NCBI GenBank assembly: GCA_036971475.1
Contig: JBAIZL010000006.1
Span: 2,420,001 to 2,484,000 of the forward strand
DNA from: Prosapia bicincta
Lineage: Eukaryota; Arthropoda; Insecta; Hemiptera; Cercopidae
DNA length: 64,000 nucleotides
Direction: 5' to 3'
Made by a program: the position numbers and the translations under genes. The notes under the pieces were generated by a model. That model had not been told where the DNA came from and made no database searches. It saw only the letters and a program-made list of their open reading frames with translations. This document shows, piece after piece, positions 52,141-61,100 of this stretch. Each line of letters opens with the position of its first letter. Positions within the stretch are counted from its first letter, which is position 1.

Positions 52141-55100
52141 TGGAATTTTTCTTTACAGAATAAGTTCAAACTCTATTGAAATTTTATATTTTATAAAAAT
52201 AATAAACTCTATTTTAAAATCTGAAAAATCTTTCTACATTCAACTTTTTTATTTCATTTATTATTTTTATAATAATTTTAAATTATTTAGTAACACAAGG
52301 AATAGCCAGGAAATAGAAACACAAAGCACTTTAAATATTTTGAGGCATTTTAATTTCAAATTATTTTTAAAATCTTAAAAATCTGTTAATTATATTTTAC
52401 ATAATTATCCCAATATATATGGTAAGATTGAGAACTTATTTTATTTATCTGATATCGCAAAATATTCTGACTATGTTTGTCAATTTATCATTAAACCTCA
52501 TGAGCATCATTGTTGTCTAAAAAACGATTTGTAATTCAAATATCTTATGCAACTGTGAATTGTACAGAAATAAACATAGTATGAAATACAACAGTGCCAT
52601 AAACTATGAAAATTATTTTTATTGTACTTATATTAAAAATAACTACAGAATTAAAATTTAAATTCTGTTCTGATATCTGATCTGTTATATACTTTTATAT
52701 TTATAAATTATTGCTGTGGTGGAAAGTGAGCTATTTTAATAATGGACCAGCCTGGTTACTATTGTTATAACACTTCACAATTGTAATAAAAAATTGATTA
52801 AACTTTGTAAAAAAAGGGTTGTCTGCTGATCACCTAAGCTATAGTTTTGCCTAAAGACCTGAAATATCAAGTTTTATAATCTCTCACACACATACACATA
52901 AATATCAATTGCAGGGAATTAACAATATCCAAACAGGTCACAAATACTGTTCTAGAAACTGACCCAAATAGCTACAAATACACCAGAATTTAGCTAGAAT
53001 CACACTAAGAACAAAGCCGATATCTAGCAACTTAGAATTGTTAGCTGTTAATGTTCATCTGTCAACCACTTACAAGCGAGTATTTAGCCAACAATTTCTC
53101 ATACTTTTTTTTAATGAACAGGTTAAATAGTCTTAGTAAAAATAAATCAAGAATAATTACAATTTTTCACAGTTAAACCTCAAACACAACTCCCAATTTT
53201 TAGGAAAATATAAACTGATAAATGCCATGCATATAGAAACAATCATTATGTTAGGAAAATTATGTCAGATATATTTTGAAATACATACTTGGTCTTGGAG
53301 TTTATCTTCTACTGCTGTGGCACCAAGTAATATTAAATCTTTCTCTATTAGGTTTGCTGCATCCTCTATTTTGATTTCTCTGTGTTGCAATGCTACAGAT
53401 GCTTTGTGAAACAACTTACTCCATTCCTACAAGAAATTGTTCAATAAATTGGTTTACATTATAAAAATTAATTAGCAACAAATATTTATAAATTGTATTT
53501 GTCGAAAGATTTATTTGTCTTTTACCTCTAAGAAACAGCTTAGTTACACTTTCTAAAAAATTGTGTGGAGTAGGTCTATATCCTTAGCATTCATCCTATA
53601 ACAGCTTTAAAATAATTACAATTTTAGAAAAAGTGGCAAATGTTATAAAGAGATAGTAGTGACTGATCAAAAATTTAATCAAACAATTGAAAATGAAAAA
53701 AATTAGCAATGCAAATTATATTACATACAAATGGTTTGTCTTGTTAACTTTGATTGCATACAACGCTTTCCTCATATTTATTTTTTTACTATTTCTAAAA
53801 AACTAAATAAGAATTACTTGTTGATGGTATAACTACTCATTTCCTACTCCTATATTTACATTCTATTTAAAATAAATAATTCACTAAAATTTATAGATCA
53901 TATTATTCATATATTTTACCTTATCGAATATAAATTACAATCAATTTGTATAGTTCACTTCATAACTTAAGTTTTTAGTTTACACAAATAATTATTAATT
54001 ATTTTCTGACCTTGTACTCAGATTCTTTGATGATTGCCATTGCAAAGCAAAGTGTGCGTAAACCAGACTGTGCAAAAGCTTCTAAATGTTGAAGAGTGAT
54101 GTCTTTATATGTTTGTCCGCTTGGAGACAGCCTCTCATATATCACAGTATCTGCACCCTGATCAAATCAAAGCAGATATAAATACAGTTTATTTTAAAAT
54201 GATGTTACAATAAATTTTTTACATTTGTAGTGTAAAAATTAATTACCATGATTAAAAAGAATTACCTTGCAAAAGAGTTTAATGGTGCCATCAGGTGCTC
54301 TGGCAATCACAGACATACGTTTACGTGCACTAGTGAACTCTATCACATTAAGGATCTCATATCTCTGTCTTACTCCTAAAGCAATTATTTCTACTGTGTT
54401 CGGTGTTCTTGTATCAAACACAAAACCAAATGCTTTGGCGCCCTGTAGCAGAGCTCTTTCATCTGGAAATAGTAAATACAACAGCTTTAACAATCAAAAC
54501 TTGTTTATTAGTTTCACACATTCAAGCCTACGCCCGAACAGGTCATTTGTTAATGCTAATTGCCAACGTCCATGTATAGCTCGGGATCCAGTATTTATTT
54601 CCAGTAACTACTTAGCAACGTAATTGCCAAGTATTCTTGGTTTTGTCAATATTGTTCTTTATTTTGGTTATTCTACTTTACAAGTCTTTACCTTTAGGCC
54701 AATCAGAGTTGCTTTTACGAACAAACGCCTAATTTGTGAAGTGTGGCGACCGAGAGATAGCAGATAGTTGTTTGACAGATGTTGGTCTGGTCAGATAATG
54801 AGTGTTTTGTTAGTGCAAGTCGTTACATTTCGACTTTTGTTGTTTGCTTTAAATTTCATGTATCATTTATTTCGTTTATCTAATTTGTAGGTTGTGTAAT
54901 ATTTGTTTAGGTTGAGTTTGTTGTTTTTCACTTTAAGTTTTATGTTTCGGTTATTTAGTATATTTAATTTTTATTGTTACAGTTATTACATTAGAGTTAG
55001 TTATTACATTATACATATAATGGTTAAAGACACAAAATTAATCGATTTAATACGAGATTTGTTGCTTTTAGACAGTGACAGTGTGTGTCCCAAGCTGCTT

Positions 55101-58100
55101 CAAGTTATATCACACCAAATAAATTACTTGCAGTGTAGTGTAGTGTTATTCGATGTGGTTTTTATTAGTTGAAAGTATTTCTGTAACCCCCACCCAATAT
55201 AATAGGATAAGTTGTGTAAATATAAAGGTCAATATTTCTAAATTACACTTCCTTTTGGCTTTAAAATGATATGTAACATCTAATACTTATTTTCATTCCA
55301 ATGTAAAATATGTGTAATGAAGTGCAATTTTGTACAGTATTGCTATTAAATTGTTTTGATTTTCTTAATACATTTTTTAAAGGAGCCTAGCACCATCTAT
55401 ATGTATGTAATCAATTCATATGGATATATTTCCTGAAAGCTTGTGTCATTCCCTTTACAAGAATGTTTGATTTGTTGTAAATATGGTATTTATTGTTAAA
55501 TCAAGAATTTTTTATATTTTACCTAAAATCCTCCAGGCAGATAGTGACTTGCGCCCATTAAAAGACTAGGCATCAAAGTGTTAAAAAATATATGTAAAAC
55601 ATCATATTACAGAAATTAATATTCATACTTGAAAATTAGAGAATGTAAACTTAATTTGAAAACAAACCCTTTGAAATTTAATGTTCTAAATTAAAAACAT
55701 AAGGAATCAAAAATGAAATCTAAATACCTGGCGATGAAGCATGGTATACAATTTCTCCATCAGGCATTTTCTCTGGAATCACTGTGTGGCATATGGACAT
55801 AAGAACCATAAACTCTCTAATTGTGTTTGCTTGAGGATGGCCATGTTTTAAGTGCTGGAAAATATTTCAATCATTAAAACATCAAAAACATTATATAATT
55901 TTTAATGTTAAAGAAATAAACTTTCTTAATTGATACATATATATTAAAAATTTGTCAAGCAATTGTAGTAGCGCTGCTTTCCTTAATGATCGTAAGAAAT
56001 GTTTTCACTTTGGTAACAAAAAATTACATTTAATAGTAGTTAAATACAAATCTAATGTTACATATTAATTTGGGATTATTTTCATTCATGTTTGTTTATA
56101 TACTATTATTTATCAGTTCATAATAATAAATAATGTTTAGTGAATAATTAATGTAATTCTCTAAACCTACTGAATATATTTTCCACAGATTTCCTACTCT
56201 CCGACAAAGTCCTGGTCATAAAACTCATATAGTACTTTAGGAATACACAACATTTTGATAGATTAGACCATAAATATCAACATGTGCCTGCCCTGATATG
56301 GCCCCTGGGAGCAACATATTTCTGAAAGATTTTTACAGGTTTTTTTTTATAATTTTTTTTCTTTATTTTTCTCTAACTTTTTTAATTATAGCAATATTTG
56401 TTTATGCTTTTTTATTTACTTATTTTCTCATGTTAACCGAACTTTAGCCTACCTTTACTGACAATTTCTTTGCTAAAAAAATTATCTGTTAATCTTTTTA
56501 TTTTGTAAAATTCCATACAAACTTCTAAACAATCTGTAAACACGTGGTAAAAACCATAAACTTTGGACATAAAAGTACTTCTTCATTAGCCAATCGCTTA
56601 TTCATTGTAAAATAGCTCACAAACTTAGAAATGTACTGTAAATAAGAGGGAAAACCCTAGGCTTTGTACACAAAAGAATTGTGACTATGAACTTTGTGTA
56701 GCATTTATTGCCCAGATAGTTGCAAATATTTAACCTAGAATACAGCACAATATACAGGAAAACAAATCGTAAGGGTACGGCAATGCTAATCTGAGAGAAA
56801 TGGTAGAACGTAGATATACGGTATTGCTCCCGGTGATCGTTGTGTGATCTCACGTACTGGTATATGAATGCTAATCAAAAAATTAGGAATACAAAATAGT
56901 TTGTTACGCTAGTCTAGATATGTATAACAAGCAAACTTCTCAATAGAATGAAAATAATTACAGGTTTTTAAAAATAGGAATTCTAGAATTTAATGACTAC
57001 TACTAATGAAACTGATAATTTCAAAGTTTTCAGGAATTTGAAAATGGTTTGTTCAAAACCTCCATTTTTACAAATTTTAAAGAAACTTTGATAATTTACG
57101 GTTTTGGTATTGATGTATTAAATGTAATTTCTCTGACTTTAGTATTATTACAGTTTCACGTCAAATTTTTATCTTTAAATCTAAGTATAATGATAATAGA
57201 TTTTGTTATTTTAAGAGGCTTTTGAAAAGAAAAGGAGTTTGACCAAAGATAGTTTCAATAATTTTATTTCATTATATTATCCTCTAGCTTGAACTTCAAA
57301 ATGTTGTAGTTCAATGTTTAACAGTCACGATATATTTATTATGATTTTTTTAAATTTGTTCTACAAAACTTAAATATGTTTCAGATTACTTAAAAACACT
57401 ATGAGTTAAATGAAGAGAGTCACCATTGTTTTTTAGTGAGAATAAAAAGTGAAATTTTCTTTTTTTTGCAGGTATCTTATAGCTGAAAGTACTGTTCTTA
57501 TGTTATCTCTTTATTACTTATTTGTTTGTCTTTTTTTTGGTATTAAAGTAAAACAACTTATTGGGTTTTTAAGAAATGGTATTATGTGGTAATTTCTGAG
57601 ACCAATGATTAATGGCACAATAAAATTAAGGTACAAAACTACACAATTCTCGAAAATTAAAAAAAAATACAATCAATTTAAAATTTTGAAAAAAAAATTG
57701 TGTAGCCAAATAAACTTGAAATATAGACTTTTAATTACTTTTCTATCAACAATAATTAAGGTAGAAAATAAATAAGAGAAAAAATTTTTCTAAAAAAATT
57801 AAAGTTAGTTCCGAATCTTTAAAAAATCAAAAAATCATTACTTTTTATTAAATAATTACAACTAATATAAATAAGCACATACATATGACGACCAAAATAT
57901 TAAGTGGCTACATAGAACACAAAATTAATTATTAAAATTAACCTAGCCTAAAGGGTGTAATTTTGTTTAAAGAATTATTTACGATATAGTGTGTTAACAC
58001 TTTCAGCACAGCTAGCGTTCCAGCACGCTCTAGGTTCCCTTACGAGGTACAGAGAGCGTGCAGATGCGCTCCTAGCTTATTTTCTTAGATACGGTGAGCT

Positions 58101-61100
58101 CACCGGCACACTCACTCCCAGGCTAATTGAAACTTCTCTACTGTCAATACGCGTTTGTATAAAGGTTTGATTTTTACGTCAATGCTTCAGAAGAGTTTGG
58201 AGAATATTTTGCCTGAATCGTTTTAAAATCCGACCATCCCAATTTAACTTTTGATGCTTCAACTTTAAAAATGTTTCAGGGAGTTTTATGAACAGATTTA
58301 ATTTGGTTTAATTTTTATATTTTAATGTTTTTTTTTAGTTTGAACCATTTAACGTGGCAAAATATCCGGTAAAAACAACGATCATAAAAATTAACTGAGC
58401 TTTCTGAACTAACGCAAGAATAAACGATAACTGTCCTATTAGAGTGAATGAACCAACTCAAGGTGGGATCAGACTATTGTAAATATGTGTCTTTGCAAAA
58501 GGCTTGGAAGCTCGAAAACCAAATGTGTCAACATAAGATTGTAGTAAACAAATGTCAGCTTATCTCGGCTATTAATAGTCTCCGATGTGACATATGTATT
58601 AACTATGTCTCTGTTTACATTATCAATCTCCACTACAATTTTATGAATACTCCCTAGAAAATCAAATACCATTCAAAATATTTTATATTCTTTACATACA
58701 TAAATAAAACTTACATTAATATACAAAAAAACTACCTGTACTAAGAAAGAATCCTGAGAGTCTGTAGTTGGAAGGCTGTACAACTGATCTCCAATGCTAC
58801 ACTGTTTGAACTCCATAACATTGCGTGTAAGTGTCCCTGTTTTATCCGAGAAAATATATTTTACCTGTTTAAAAAATTTTAGATTAAGTTTAACCAATAT
58901 AGGAACATTATGTACATTTAGAAAAGTATCTGTAACTTCTAATTATTCTAAAAAGTTATGCAAGTACCTCTTTCTTACTAATCCAGTATAATGACGGTAT
59001 GTTCATTGCAGATTACAGAAAAAGTTAATAATTAATGCAGACTGCAGGTCTTTACAATTTTTAAATTTTCACATATTTTGCTTCAAAAAATATTTTAAAT
59101 AAAATGAATTATTTTAAATGTTATAAGCTATTAACAGCAGCTAAATCGTTGAAATATGACTTATGTTAATTATTGTCATAGAAACATATCCTCAGAAACA
59201 CACTCCTTTATGAAATAGTAATAAGGAGAGCCTAAAAATAATCTGCTACAAGCATCACTTTTATATTTCAGGCTCATTGCCCTAGGTGGGTGTTCAGTAG
59301 CTTTGTGAGCTATTTTGCCAGGCAGTGTTACTTAAAAATGTTGTAATGACCACATTTTTTTGTAAATGTTTACATTCTTTTAAATGTCTGACGATTGAGA
59401 AAAGCATGTGGTTTTTAAATTGTAGTTTCTGCTTGGCAGAAGTTTGTTGGAAGCAGACAATATGTTATGTACAGTATTTAAAGAACATACGTTAAAAGAA
59501 CCACCAGTATTCAAAAATGGCAACATGGAACATCCGGGCTGTATTGGGTAAGAATCTGCTACAGCACTTAATCAGGACAAAAGACAAAATTACACATGGG
59601 AACACCTTGTGTTCATACATAGTTGCTAGGCCATAACATACAAAAAAAACCTCATGTATTCTAGGAACTAAAATTATTGTAATGCTTCTGCAATATATTT
59701 TACCTCAAGTTTTATGTTACTTTTATATGGAACTTCCCATGTATGGTTAAAATAATGTCGACTTCTCATATTTTTCATATTTCCAAATTTACTTTAATTC
59801 ATAAATTTCTCAACACTGAGTATTCATTGTTCTAATATTTCTAAATTTTAAAAAATCACTATTTTATGTCTTTAATAGATCAACTAAGTTTTTTTTTTAA
59901 TTTAACTCTCATTATTATAAAGTTTTGTTCAGTTATTGTTATTATACATTTTCTACATGTTACTACTTTATATATTTTAATATTTTTAACAATGAAATTT
60001 ATTTTTAAATTTGTATATTTACATTGCTTATAGCTAAAGTGTTTTAGTCCTCAAATGACTTAGTTTGTTGAATCTGTTTGCTAATATTTTCAATTTTTAA
60101 AATTATAACACAAGATGTGATCCACAGACCCATATGACATTTCTATGATTGCACAGACATTTTGGATTCTTTATCTACGATCCGCAACAATACCATCTTG
60201 GGTAGCACCTAGTATTAACACCTCTCTATATCTAGGGAAGAAATTAATGTAAATATATTTGAAAATGTATTATTTACCATGCCTAACTCTTCATTAAGGT
60301 TTGAAGTTCTTGCCACAGCTGGTGTGTCTGTTTCTTCATGATACATATCAATGTCCATGTTAATAAAAATTGCCTAAAAAACATTGAAAAAAATTAACGT
60401 TTTGGAACATTCAAATAATAAAAGTATAAATAATTTCAAAAGTAATAAAAATAAATTCTAAAGTTATAAAAAAGTCAGTAAACTTTTCTTTGTCATGAAT
60501 TTTTTAACTATCTATATACGTTTACATAAACAAACTTTTCAGTGCAATTAAAATTACAGCATATCATAGATAATAATATATGAACACATTTAAGCCTACG
60601 CTCGAGTATAGAGCAAGTCATTTAGTTAACCTGTCAGTGCCTGTGTATAGTTCAGGATCCCGTACTTATTTCCATAGCAATGTAATTTCCACACTTAAAA
60701 CAATAGTTTATAACTATCCGAACTTTAAATGTAGTAAATTTGTTAAAACTTACTGAGACAACGTTTTCGATCGCTATGTGCTGATCTTTATCAGTGTCTT
60801 CTGCTTTGAGATATTGGGTCAAGCGGTGTCGGTTTTAAATGTAGGTTTTCGATAGTATCAAATAGTATGTGTGGTTTGTATTGTGTTTGTTCGTTTAGTA
60901 TGTATGTACTTTGTGTTTTTTTGTGTCTGTAAATTTCATATTGTTCTTATTTTTTGAGATTACAAAGTGTATTATTTTTATTTCTTTTTTATTAGTAGGC
61001 TGTAGGACTTTTCCTTCAATTATACAGCCTAGACCAATCTATTATTCAAAATATTTTCACATTTTTCATAAACAATACTGACCTAAATCATAAATGGTAA

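Noticed and set aside
52061..52378. 105-codon frame starting in (TA)n
   Set aside because: It is a microsatellite translation followed by AT-rich intron with no family features.
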